Below, piece by piece: positions 7,823 to 15,097 of a stretch of DNA of 64,000 bases. The notes under the pieces were generated by a model. It saw only the letters and a program-made list of their open reading frames with translations. It was not told where the DNA came from and made no database searches. The stretch's first letter is position 1. The number at the start of each line of letters is the position of its first letter. The stretch is from Hyalangium ruber (GTDB taxonomy: Bacteria; Myxococcota; Myxococcia; Myxococcales; Myxococcaceae). Location: NCBI RefSeq assembly GCF_034259325.1, contig NZ_JAXIVS010000011.1, positions 62,001-126,000 on the forward strand, in the 5' to 3' direction. Position numbers and translations under genes: made by a program.

Positions 7823-8584
7823 TTACTCGAAGCTGCCGTGGCGGCCGGCCCCCTGGGCGAAGCGGCGGGCGCCCGCGAGGGACTCGGACTGGAGCACCTG
7901 GATGCCCCGCTCGAACTCCTGGCGGAGCGCGGTCTCCAGGGGCAGTCCGTCCTGCTCGTAGGCCGAGCGCCGATCGGCGTTCATGCAGGCCTGGGGAAAC
8001 GCGGCGAGTTCCCGCGCCAGCGCCTCGGCCGCCTGTCGGGCCGTCCCGGGCGGCACCACCCGGTTGACGAGCCCCATGCCCAGCGCCTCCTGTGCGGATA
8101 CGGGGCGCCCGGTGAGGATCAGATCCAACGCGCGCGACAGGCCGATGAGCCGCGGCAGCCGCACCGTTCCTCCATCGATGAGCGGCACGCCCCAGCGGCG
8201 GCAGAAAACGCCCAGCACCGCGTCCTCCTCGGCCACCCGCAAGTCACACCAGAGCGCCAGCTCCAGCCCGCCGGCGACGGCATGCCCCGAGAGCGCTCCA
8301 ATGACCGGCTTGCTCAGCAGCATGCGCGAGGGCCCCATGGGCCCATCTCCCTCGGGGGCCAGCCGGGGCAGCCGCCCCTCGGCCACGGCCTTGAGGTCCG
8401 CCCCCGCGCAGAAGGTGCCTCCCTCGCCGAAGAAGACGCCCACCTTGGCGTCGGGGTCCGCGTCGAAGGCCCGGAAGGCGTCCGCGAGCGACTGCGCCGT
8501 GGTGCCGTCCACGGCGTTGCGCACCTCGGGGCGGTGGAGGATGACGGTGGTGACGGGCCCGCGCTTCTCGACCTGGACGTTCAT
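7823..8584 (-). CDS. Crotonase-superfamily protein (enoyl-CoA hydratase/isomerase-like)
   Basis: A 253-aa crotonase-fold protein. The acyl-CoA oxyanion-hole segments are present: EGGTFCAGADLKAVAEG and ALSGHAVAGGLELALWCDLR. The first catalytic glutamate of enoyl-CoA hydratases is kept (GGLELALW). The second, normally in a GxPE motif, falls in GVFCRRWGVPLIDGG and is replaced by Cys. Ordinary hydration of enoyl-CoA is therefore doubtful; an isomerase, hydrolase or other crotonase chemistry is possible. Such CRRWGVPLIDGGT proteins form a recognisable subfamily usually annotated only as enoyl-CoA hydratase-like. ATG 8584 gives the standard MNVQVEKRGPVTTVILHRPE start. The gene stands alone, divergent from the CBS protein gene. 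Confidence 0.85.
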   Translation of the reverse strand: MNVQVEKRGPVTTVILHRPEVRNAVDGTTAQSLADAFRAFDADPDAKVGVFFGEGGTFCAGADLKAVAEGRLPRLAPEGDGPMGPSRMLLSKPVIGALSGHAVAGGLELALWCDLRVAEEDAVLGVFCRRWGVPLIDGGTVRLPRLIGLSRALDLILTGRPVSAQEALGMGLVNRVVPPGTARQAAEALARELAAFPQACMNADRRSAYEQDGLPLETALRQEFERGIQVLQSESLAGARRFAQGAGRHGSFE

Positions 8585-8785
8585 GCGGGCGCAGCCTCGC
8601 ACGGGCCCTCTGGGAGCGGAACCTGTCTCCTCGCGCCACGGCCGGCCGTGCTTCCCACGCAGAGGCTGCGCCACAACGAGCGGCGCGGCGCAAGATCTGC
8701 GGTCTTCCCGCGTCATCCCCAACGAGAGCGGATGGCCTGGGCCCTGCAACGCCACCGCCGGACCCACGCACCCCGGAAGGAATCC

Positions 8786-9241
8786 ATGAAGGCCAGCCGC
8801 ATCATGACCATCAATGTGACCTGCATCACCCCGGAGACTCCGCTGCCGCGCGCTCAGGCGCTCATGAAGCAGCTCCGTGTGCGTCACCTGCCCGTGGTGA
8901 CCCAGGGTGTGCTCTGCGGCATCCTCTCGGACCGGGATCTGCTGTCGCGGGGCTCGCTCCTCGAGGGGACGTTCGTGCTCCCGGACATCTCCACCAGCCA
9001 GGCGATGACGCTGCGGCCGATCACCTGTCGGGCCGGGACGCCCGTCTCGCAGCTCGCCGCGCTGATGCTCGAGCACCGGATCGACTCGCTGCCCATCGTC
9101 AATGCCTTCAACGAGCTGGTCGGACTGGTCACCTCGACAGATCTGATGTCGCTGCTGCTCGAGCCCGAGCAGCTCTCCAACGAACCGCCCTTCCGCTTCC
9201 AAATGTGTACGGCCGACGAGCGGATGGCTCCGAGCGCTTGA
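8786..9241 (+). CDS. CBS-domain pair protein
   Basis: A 151-aa soluble protein consisting almost wholly of two CBS motifs. Residues about 1-60 begin with MKASRIMTINVTCITPETPL and contain VRHLPVVTQGVLCGILSDRDLL. Residues about 70-130 contain SQAMTLRPITCRAGTPVSQ and IDSLPIVNAFNELVGLVTSTDL. Such Bateman modules bind adenosyl ligands (AMP, ATP, SAM) and usually regulate a partner protein or act as energy sensors. No effector domain is attached. The ATG at 8786 is supported by GGAAGGA 5 nt upstream. The divergent 201-bp spacer on its left contains a 14-bp perfect palindrome (8637-8650). Confidence 0.9.
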   Translation: MKASRIMTINVTCITPETPLPRAQALMKQLRVRHLPVVTQGVLCGILSDRDLLSRGSLLEGTFVLPDISTSQAMTLRPITCRAGTPVSQLAALMLEHRIDSLPIVNAFNELVGLVTSTDLMSLLLEPEQLSNEPPFRFQMCTADERMAPSA

Positions 9242-9282
9242 GCGCCTGAGCGGGCGTCCACCTTCGGTTAAGGTGCGCGCCC

Positions 9283-10896
9283 ATGACCCGCTCGCTCTGT
9301 GTCCTGGCCGTGTTGTGCGGCGCGCTCACCGCCCGCGCCGCTCCGCCCGTGCGTCCCGCCGCCGCCGCGCCTCCCGGCTGGCAGCTCGAGTGGGCGCGCG
9401 GTGCCGTGTTCTACGAGGTGTTCGTCCGCAGCTTCGCCGACTCCAACGGCGACGGGGTGGGGGACTTCAACGGCCTCACGAGCAAGCTGGACTACCTGAA
9501 GGAGCTGGGCGTGGAGGGGCTGTGGCTCATGCCCATCTTCGAGTCGCCCAGCTACCACGGTTACGACGTCGTCAATTACGAGAAGGTGGACTCGGAGTAC
9601 GGCACCGAGGAGGACTTCGATCGGCTGCTGCGCGAGGCCCACCGGCGCGGCATCCGCATCGTGGTGGACTTCGTCATCAACCACACCGGCGCCGAGCACC
9701 CGTGGTTCGTGGAGTCAGCCGCTTCTCCCGACTCGCCCCGCCGCGACTGGTACGTCTGGCGCCAGGATGATCCCGGCTGGAAGCAGCCCTGGGGCAACGG
9801 GCCCACGTGGCACCGCAAGGGCGACGCGTACTACTACGGCATCTTCTGGAGCGGCATGCCGGACCTCAACCACCGCAATCCCGAGGTGCGCGCGGAGATG
9901 AAGCGGCTGGCCTCGCTGTGGCTGGCGCGGGGCGTGGACGGCTTCCGACTGGATGCCGCCCGCCACATCACCGAGAAGGGGCCGGGCGAGGCGCAGAACA
10001 ACACGCCGGAGACGCACGCCTTCTGGCGGGAGTTCTCCGCCCACGTGCGCGGGGTGCGCCCCGACGCGCTCCTGGTGGGCGAGGTGTGGAGCACCACCCC
10101 GGAGATCCTCCCGTACTACGGCTCGACGGCGCGGCTGCGCGGCGGTGACGAGCTGCCCATGCTCTTCAACTTCCCGGTCGCCGAGGCCGCGGTGAACGCG
10201 CTCGAGACGGGCGACCCGGCGCGCCTGGCCACCACGCTCGCCGAGGTGACCAAGGCCTACCCGTCGGGCGTGCTGGATGCGCCCTTCCTCACCAACCATG
10301 ATCAGACGCGCGTGGCCACCCTGCTCAAGGGGGACGAGCGGCGGCTGCGCAGCGCCCCTGCGGTGCTCCTGACGCTGCCGGGCACTCCCTTCCTTTATTA
10401 CGGCGAGGAGATCGGCCTGCCCAACGGCCCGGGCGAGGAGGGCGATCCCGCCAAGCGCCGGCCCCTGCCCTGGGATGGCTCGGAGAAGGGGGGCTTCACC
10501 GCGGGCAAGCCCTGGAAGCCCTTCGTCGAGGGCTGGCAGGCCCGGAACGTGGCCGCGCAGCTCGCGGACCCCGGCTCGTTGCTGCACCGCTACCGGCTGC
10601 TCATCCACGTGCGCCGCGCCTCGCCCGCGCTGCGGCTGGGCACGCTGAAGCTGCTGCCCGCGAGCAAGGAGGCCCCCTCCGTGGTGGCCTTCCTCCGGGA
10701 GGCCGAAGGCGAGCGCGTGCTGGTGGTCCACAATGTGGGCGCCACGCCGGCCACCGTGCTCCAGGCGCTCCCGGCGGCGCCCGGGGAGGCCCTCTTCTCG
10801 GATCCCGAGGTGACGGCCACCGCCGAGCAGGGCAAGCGCGGCACGTGGCGGCTATCGGTGCCCGCGTACTCCAGCGCGGTTTGGCGCCTGCGATGA
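9283..10896 (+). CDS. Secreted GH13 alpha-amylase-family glucosidase
   Basis: A 537-aa exported enzyme with a type I signal peptide ([19 protein letters not shown], cleavage before APP). The GH13 barrel starts at [20 protein letters not shown]. The conserved regions follow in order: DFVINH (region I), [12 protein letters not shown] with nucleophile Asp about 224 (region II), LLVGEVW with acid/base Glu about 267 (region III) and FLTNHDQTR with Asp about 340 (region IV). A C-terminal beta domain (LVVHNVG to the end) is present. The architecture fits alpha-amylases and oligo-glucosidases acting on maltodextrins outside the cytoplasm. The SDR gene starts within its stop codon, so the two are translationally coupled. 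Confidence 0.92.
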   Translation: MTRSLCVLAVLCGALTARAAPPVRPAAAAPPGWQLEWARGAVFYEVFVRSFADSNGDGVGDFNGLTSKLDYLKELGVEGLWLMPIFESPSYHGYDVVNYEKVDSEYGTEEDFDRLLREAHRRGIRIVVDFVINHTGAEHPWFVESAASPDSPRRDWYVWRQDDPGWKQPWGNGPTWHRKGDAYYYGIFWSGMPDLNHRNPEVRAEMKRLASLWLARGVDGFRLDAARHITEKGPGEAQNNTPETHAFWREFSAHVRGVRPDALLVGEVWSTTPEILPYYGSTARLRGGDELPMLFNFPVAEAAVNALETGDPARLATTLAEVTKAYPSGVLDAPFLTNHDQTRVATLLKGDERRLRSAPAVLLTLPGTPFLYYGEEIGLPNGPGEEGDPAKRRPLPWDGSEKGGFTAGKPWKPFVEGWQARNVAAQLADPGSLLHRYRLLIHVRRASPALRLGTLKLLPASKEAPSVVAFLREAEGERVLVVHNVGATPATVLQALPAAPGEALFSDPEVTATAEQGKRGTWRLSVPAYSSAVWRLR

Positions 10897-11675
10897 GAGC
10901 GGTCATTACGGGAGCCAGCGGCACGGTCGGCACGCGCCTGAGCGCGCACCTGCGCCAGGAGGGCTTCGAGGTCATCCCCTGGGACCGGCGGCGGGTCCCC
11001 GTGGATGACTACTGGGCCATGGAGCGCTTCGTCCGCGAGACGGCGCCGGACGTGCTCTTCCACCTGGCCACGGCCTCCGAGCCCACGGGCCGGCCCGGTG
11101 AGTCGTGGCTGATCAACTACGAGTGGACCAGCGAGCTGGCGTGGATCACCCGCACGTTGGGCGTGCGCTTCGTGTTCTCCAGCACGACGCTGGTGTTCTC
11201 CAACGACGCGCGCGGGCCCTTCACGGTGGACTCGCGGCCGGATGCCACCGAGGGCTACGGGTACGAGAAGCGCCGGGCCGAGGAGCGTGCCTTCTTCCAG
11301 AACCCCGAGGCGCGCGTGGTGCGGCTGGGATGGCAGATCGGCGAGCAGCTCACGGGCAACAACATGCTGGCCTTCCTGGAGGACAAGATGCGCCAGGAGG
11401 GCCGGGTGGAGGCGAGCACGCGTTGGTACCCGGCCTGCTCTCCGCTGGAGGACACCGTGCGGGCGCTGCGCGAGCTGGCCTGGGCCGCGCAGGGGCTCTA
11501 CATGCTCGACTCGAACGAGCGGTGGACCTTCTACGAGATCGCCCGTGCGCTCAGCGCGCGCCACGGCAACCGGTGGCGGGTGGAGCCCTCGGAGCGCTTC
11601 GTGTTCGACCAGCGGATGCGGGATGAGCGGGTGAAGCTCCCCTCCCTGAAGGCGTGGCTGCCGGAGCTGCCGTAG
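10893..11675 (+). CDS. NAD(P)-dependent SDR, RmlD-like
   Basis: A 260-aa extended short-chain dehydrogenase/reductase resembling dTDP-4-dehydrorhamnose reductase (RmlD) and related epimerases. The Rossmann glycine motif TGASGTVGTRL is at residues 6-16, VFSSTTLVFSND contains the catalytic Ser/Thr strand, and YGYEKRRAE holds the YxxxK pair. The protein is slightly short (RmlD is about 290 aa). The ATG overlaps the amylase stop codon in an ATGA arrangement, which indicates coupled translation. A nucleotide-sugar or other small-molecule carbonyl is the expected substrate. Pairing with a secreted amylase is unusual, and the linked function is not obvious. Confidence 0.8.
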   Translation: MRAVITGASGTVGTRLSAHLRQEGFEVIPWDRRRVPVDDYWAMERFVRETAPDVLFHLATASEPTGRPGESWLINYEWTSELAWITRTLGVRFVFSSTTLVFSNDARGPFTVDSRPDATEGYGYEKRRAEERAFFQNPEARVVRLGWQIGEQLTGNNMLAFLEDKMRQEGRVEASTRWYPACSPLEDTVRALRELAWAAQGLYMLDSNERWTFYEIARALSARHGNRWRVEPSERFVFDQRMRDERVKLPSLKAWLPELP

Positions 11676-11690
11676 GCCGGGCTCGCCGCA

Positions 11691-11705
11691 GTCGCTCGCG
11701 TTCAC
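11691..11705. repeat. 15-bp direct repeat, left copy
   Basis: gtcgctcgcgttcac occurs here and again, identically, at 14890-14904. The two copies are exactly 15 bp long with diverged flanks and enclose the DUF2381-kinase gene pair. Confidence 0.7.
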
Positions 11706-11789
11706 TTCGACCTTACCCATTTTTTCGTCGGCCCGAGTGCGACTGAGGGGGCTAGCGTCGCACTACAATGCCGCACATCTGCTAGGGTT

Positions 11790-11808
11790 GAGAACCTCGG
11801 AGGTTCTC
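11790..11808 (+). promoter_or_regulatory. Hairpin that could bury the ribosome site of the DUF2381 gene
   Basis: gagaacctc and gaggttctc form a perfect 9-bp inverted repeat around one base, immediately upstream of the DUF2381 start (11814 or 11817). The GGAGG (11799-11803) that would serve as ribosome site is in the 3' arm and is complementary to CCTC in the 5' arm. A -10-like tacaat lies at 11764-11769, so the hairpin would be in the leader of that transcript. It could also end the upstream amylase-SDR transcript, although the tail (tttcctt) is weak. Confidence 0.5.
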
Positions 11809-11813
11809 TTTCC

Positions 11814-12701
11814 TTGGTGTTACCCACTAAGTGGCATCCCTTCGCGCTGGCGCTGCTGGTCACGAGCACAGCCGCCGCCCAGCCCCAGGCTTCAGCACGG
11901 CAGCGCCAGGATCGGCGTGCCGCGCTGCCCGCCACTGACGCTGAGCCTATCCCCGAGGTGTACGTAGCCGCCGGCAACCTCACCACGGTGGCCTTCAACG
12001 GGCCCTTGGACAGGGACAGCCTCGTGGTAGACCGCACCCGCTTCAAGTGGGTGGACGTCGGGGACCGCATCCTCGCCCTGGAGCCCTTCACGGACCTCGG
12101 GTCGGGCGAGCGGCTCATCATGCAGGTGGGCTTCAAGGACAGGGCCCTGCCAGCGAAGGCCATCCTCGCCGTCACCTCCAAGGAGGACGTGATGGACGGC
12201 AAAGTGGAAATGCACCGGAGGGCGAACACCCCCGAGGCACTGCTCGCGGCCCTCACGCAGAAGGAAGCCGAGTTGGCGGAGTTCAAGGCTCGGTACGCCG
12301 GCAGCGGCCCTGCGGGGCTCATGCTCTCTGAGTGGCTCACCGAGGAGAGTGGCCCGGTCATCCTGGTGGTGGAGTCCCCAGCAGCCGATGGTCACGGACT
12401 TGAAGTGCAAAAAGCCTTTGGCTTCCTGGGCAAGGGCTCAGCGCTGGTCGCCATCCGGCTGCGCAACATCCCGGGCCAGAAGCCGTGGGCGATGGAGCAG
12501 GTGCGCGTTGCCGGCCCAGGCGGCGCGGCGGTGAAGGTGCTCTCGGCGCAGATGAAGCCGGTGCAACTCGTGCCTGGCGAGGAGGGGCTCGTGGTGGTGG
12601 AGGTGCAGACGCCACCCTGGACGGCCGGCAAGCCCTTCAGCGTGGACCTAGTGGCTATCAGCGGCGAGCGCCGCCTCTCTATCACCTTGGTGAAGAAGTA
12701 G
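11814..12701 (+). CDS. DUF2381 family protein (TIGR02268 myxobacterial paralogous family)
   Basis: A 295-aa exported protein of the myxobacterial family DUF2381. The N-terminal signal peptide (WHPFALALLVTSTAAAQ) is followed by the family hallmarks EVYVAAGNLTTVAFNGPLDR, ILALEPFTDLGSGERLIMQV and the C-terminal EEGLVVVEVQTPPW. The family is known from Myxococcales, often beside Ser/Thr kinase-like genes; its function is not established. The start is TTG 11814 or GTG 11817, neither ideally spaced from GGAGG at 11799-11803. The kinase-like gene begins 10 bp downstream, so both are probably co-transcribed. The hairpin over the ribosome site suggests translational control. Confidence 0.85.
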   Translation: MVLPTKWHPFALALLVTSTAAAQPQASARQRQDRRAALPATDAEPIPEVYVAAGNLTTVAFNGPLDRDSLVVDRTRFKWVDVGDRILALEPFTDLGSGERLIMQVGFKDRALPAKAILAVTSKEDVMDGKVEMHRRANTPEALLAALTQKEAELAEFKARYAGSGPAGLMLSEWLTEESGPVILVVESPAADGHGLEVQKAFGFLGKGSALVAIRLRNIPGQKPWAMEQVRVAGPGGAAVKVLSAQMKPVQLVPGEEGLVVVEVQTPPWTAGKPFSVDLVAISGERRLSITLVKK

Positions 12702-12711
12702 GAGCCCGCCC

Positions 12712-14541
12712 ATGGTAACTAACGCCGTTCACCCCGATCACCTCAGGCCGGGGGATATGGTAGGCCCCTGGAAGATTGTTGAGTCGCTGGGCACTGGCAA
12801 CTTCGGCCACGCCTTCAAAGTCGAGCGCGAGGGGATCTTCTTCACGATGAAGATGGCGGTGCGCCCCGCGCCCGAGTTGCCCAAGGACACCCCCGAGGAA
12901 GCCCTGGAGGAGCGGCAAGTGGATGGGCGCATGTGCCACGAGGGCGCCATCCTCTTGGCCAACACCAGTCACCCGGGCCTGCCACACCTGCGCGAGGTAG
13001 GCCGCTGGCCCCACCCCGTCTGGGGTTACCTCTACATCATCACCGACTACGTGCTCGGCGAGCCCTTCCAGGATTGGAGGGAGCATGCCCAGCCCACCGT
13101 CGCCCAGTTCGTGGACGTCTTCATCGAGGTGGTGCGCGTGGTGGAGGGGCTGCACGCCAAGGGCATCTCCATCCGGGACTTCAAGAGTGAGCACGTCATC
13201 GTCCCGGAGGACCACAAGCCAGTGGTGGTGGACCTGGGCAGCGCGTGGCTGCCAGGCGGCTCCATCCTCACCGTGGGGCTGGCACCGGGCACGCCCCACA
13301 TGCTGCCCCCGGAGTGCGTCGCCTTCATTCGAGAAGGCTCCTGGAAGCAGGGCGCCCGGTTTGATCCGGGGAAAGCGGGTGACCTCTACCAGCTCGGTAT
13401 CTTCCTGTACGAAGCGCTCACAGAGTGCTGGCCCTTCGATCCGCGGCTGACGAAGGACGAGTTGCTGGTGGCCATTGAGAACGTCGTCCCGCGCCCACCG
13501 CATCGTATCAACCCCGAGGTTCCCGAATCCCTCAGCCGCATCGCCATGAAGTTGCTCGAGAAGCAGCCCGAGGATCGCTACGAGAGCGCAGAGTCCCTGC
13601 TCAAGGCGCTCTGGGATGCCAACAAGGAGCGCGCCACGACGGCATGGAAGGTGTCGCTGCGGCTTCCTCCTCAAGGCCCGGCTCCCGTGACCCAGGACGA
13701 GGTGGAGGAGCGACGACTCCTGCAGCAGGAATCGGAGCGCAGAGCTCAGGAGGCACAGAAGGAGAAGGAAGAAGAACTCTCACGTGAGCAGGCACTGGAG
13801 GAGTTCTCCGCCACCATTCAGGAACTGGGGGCCAAGGCGCAAGCCGCTGAGGCACTGGAGGCGGAGGCGCGTGCCGCTGCTGAGAAGGCTGCCCGCCGCA
13901 AGAAGCGATGGCGGAGAATCGTCCTCGGGGCGGGTTCGCTCCTGCTGCTCCTGACGTTCTGGGTTGCCTGGCAGGTGTGGCGTACTCCCGTCCTGCCTTC
14001 CCCCGCTGCATCCGAGAAAGGAAGCTCGCTCGTGTCCACCATCAGCAACTCCCGGCCCGTGAGGGCCACCGCAGCCTGGCTGTGCGTCACATTCAGCGTC
14101 GGATGCACTGCGGCCCAAGTGCGGCCTCTGCCGGAGGACTGCCCTGCGGAAGCTGTCCGCAGCATGGAGGAGATGAACCTCCTCAACCAAGGCGCGTACA
14201 GCGTGGTCATCGACATCAATCAGCCCGGCAAGCAGCAGCAGGAGGGCATCTACTGGCCAGGGCCCATCGTCAGCAGGGTGGTGAAGTACTCATGGACAGG
14301 CCCGCTCCCCGAGGGAACCCTCCTCTATGGGCAACTCTGGACGGAGGGGTTGACCAAGGAAGGGCAGGAGGCCGTGTTGGGCCGCTATACCGAGGCCCTC
14401 CTGCCGGATGGGCGCCGCGTCCCTGTGTGCTTCGTGCTGGGGGACCTGACGGGACTCACCATCAAGAACCCAGGCTCCAAGCCGCGGGAGGCCCGCCTGC
14501 CGCGGGAGTGGAGTGTCTTGGCTGTTCGCCGCTGGCCGTAA
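12712..14541 (+). CDS. Membrane Ser/Thr kinase-like protein with altered catalytic motifs and periplasmic tail
   Basis: A 609-aa protein. The N-terminal protein-kinase domain (about 18-300) has a glycine loop (GTGNFG, 27-32) and an ATP-lysine in FTMKMA (Lys47). The catalytic loop, however, reads IRDFKSEHVIV (154-164): His of HRD is Ile and the Asn of the loop is His. The DFG motif is DLG (174-176). Kinase activity is thus uncertain. A charged coiled-coil (about 325-400; EEERRLLQQESERRAQ-like) leads to one membrane helix (about 403-423). The tail (441-609) looks like an independent lipoprotein: RPVRATAAWLCVTFSVGC then a folded beta domain. A GTG at 14032 with AAAGGA 9 nt upstream could start it separately. 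Partner of the DUF2381 gene 10 bp upstream. Confidence 0.85.
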   Translation: MVTNAVHPDHLRPGDMVGPWKIVESLGTGNFGHAFKVEREGIFFTMKMAVRPAPELPKDTPEEALEERQVDGRMCHEGAILLANTSHPGLPHLREVGRWPHPVWGYLYIITDYVLGEPFQDWREHAQPTVAQFVDVFIEVVRVVEGLHAKGISIRDFKSEHVIVPEDHKPVVVDLGSAWLPGGSILTVGLAPGTPHMLPPECVAFIREGSWKQGARFDPGKAGDLYQLGIFLYEALTECWPFDPRLTKDELLVAIENVVPRPPHRINPEVPESLSRIAMKLLEKQPEDRYESAESLLKALWDANKERATTAWKVSLRLPPQGPAPVTQDEVEERRLLQQESERRAQEAQKEKEEELSREQALEEFSATIQELGAKAQAAEALEAEARAAAEKAARRKKRWRRIVLGAGSLLLLLTFWVAWQVWRTPVLPSPAASEKGSSLVSTISNSRPVRATAAWLCVTFSVGCTAAQVRPLPEDCPAEAVRSMEEMNLLNQGAYSVVIDINQPGKQQQEGIYWPGPIVSRVVKYSWTGPLPEGTLLYGQLWTEGLTKEGQEAVLGRYTEALLPDGRRVPVCFVLGDLTGLTIKNPGSKPREARLPREWSVLAVRRWP

Positions 14542-14755
14542 GTAACCTTGAAGAAGCCTTGGGGCTCAGCGATGGACCTCTCTCGAGGCACACCTCTCCC
14601 GGCGCTGGACACGCCACCTGGAGGTGCCCACTTTGTTTGGAGGTGCTACCGGGCTTCATGGCTGCTACCACCACGCCGATGAGGCAGGTGCCGAGCAGCA
14701 GGCCACCAGAGGCGGGCCCCATCATCAACTGTCCCATGCGGCGGTCAGAGTGCAT
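14462..14755 (-). pseudogene. Possible remnant or small membrane-protein ORF
   Basis: An open frame of 97 codons on the minus strand overlaps the end of the kinase gene. Its first 60 or so codons have GC-rich third positions and encode MGQLMMGPASGGLLLGTCLI followed by VVVAAMKPG, which looks like a real membrane segment. No ribosome site is visible and the C-terminal part looks non-coding. It may be a decayed fragment in the 556-bp spacer, or chance. Low confidence. Confidence 0.2.
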
Positions 14756-14759
14756 CGCT

Positions 14760-14800
14760 CAGGAGGCAACCCAGTACAGCCCTCGGCTGGTTGTCTCCTG
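14760..14800. repeat. 12-bp inverted repeat, strong stem-loop
   Basis: caggaggcaacc (14760-14771) and ggttgtctcctg (14789-14800) pair over 12 positions (one G-U), with an inner agcc/ggct stem (14778-14788). No T tract follows, so it does not look like a simple terminator. It may be a processing signal, an RNA element or a mobile-element end. Confidence 0.55.
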
Positions 14801-14889
14801 AGCGCCAGAACCACAGTTTCAAGGCTGCCGCGTTTGACCGCGTTCGGGTCATTGCCGACCCGCCGGAACGAGCCAAAATTCTGGATAAG

Positions 14890-14904
14890 GTCGCTCGCGT
14901 TCAC
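14890..14904. repeat. 15-bp direct repeat, right copy
   Basis: Identical to 11691-11705 (gtcgctcgcgttcac). The 3.2 kb between the copies holds the DUF2381 and kinase-like genes. Confidence 0.7.
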
Positions 14905-15002
14905 GCATGGACGCGGCGAGCAAACGAATTGTCCGGAATTACAAGTCTCTTAATTTTTGAGATCCAGCGAAAAACCTGCCCTGAGGGCTCTGCCGTACCC
15001 TG

Positions 15003-15041
15003 AAAGCGGTCACAACCTCACCGCTTTTTTGCGGCGAGGTT
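15003..15041 (+). promoter_or_regulatory. Terminator/anti-terminator-like overlapping hairpins
   Basis: aaagcggt (15003-15010) pairs with accgcttt (15020-15027) and runs into a T tract ending at 15030, the form of a Rho-independent terminator. The right arm of that stem is also part of aacctcaccgc (15014-15024), which pairs with gcggcgaggtt (15031-15041) with one mismatch around a six-T loop. The two stems cannot form together. The arrangement, 57 nt upstream of the lipoprotein start, resembles an attenuator; a plain terminator for the upstream genes is the alternative. Confidence 0.5.
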
Positions 15042-15056
15042 GAAGTGGCTGCTCTA

Positions 15057-15077
15057 GCGCCCGTTCCCCACGGGCGC
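15057..15077 (+). promoter_or_regulatory. Leader hairpin next to ribosome site
   Basis: gcgcccgt (15057-15064) and acgggcgc (15070-15077) form a perfect 8-bp stem with loop tcccc. The loop is complementary to gggga of the ribosome site (about 15084-15088) of the gene starting at 15098, so a pseudoknot-like contact is possible. Seen in sequence; regulation is inference. Confidence 0.4.
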
Positions 15078-15097
15078 CCTAACGGGGAGGAGAGCAC

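Larger units (their letters stand above)
14542..15097. other. Structured non-coding interval behind the kinase gene
   Basis: No convincing plus-strand gene lies in these 556 bases. They contain, in order, a long stem-loop (14760-14800), a small cgggtc/gacccg dyad (14844-14861), the right copy of a 15-bp direct repeat (14890-14904), an AT-rich patch (about 14930-14970) that may hold the promoter of the next gene, two mutually exclusive hairpins (15003-15041) and a GC hairpin just before the next ribosome site (15057-15077). Base composition is visibly less GC-rich than the surrounding genes. Confidence 0.6.
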
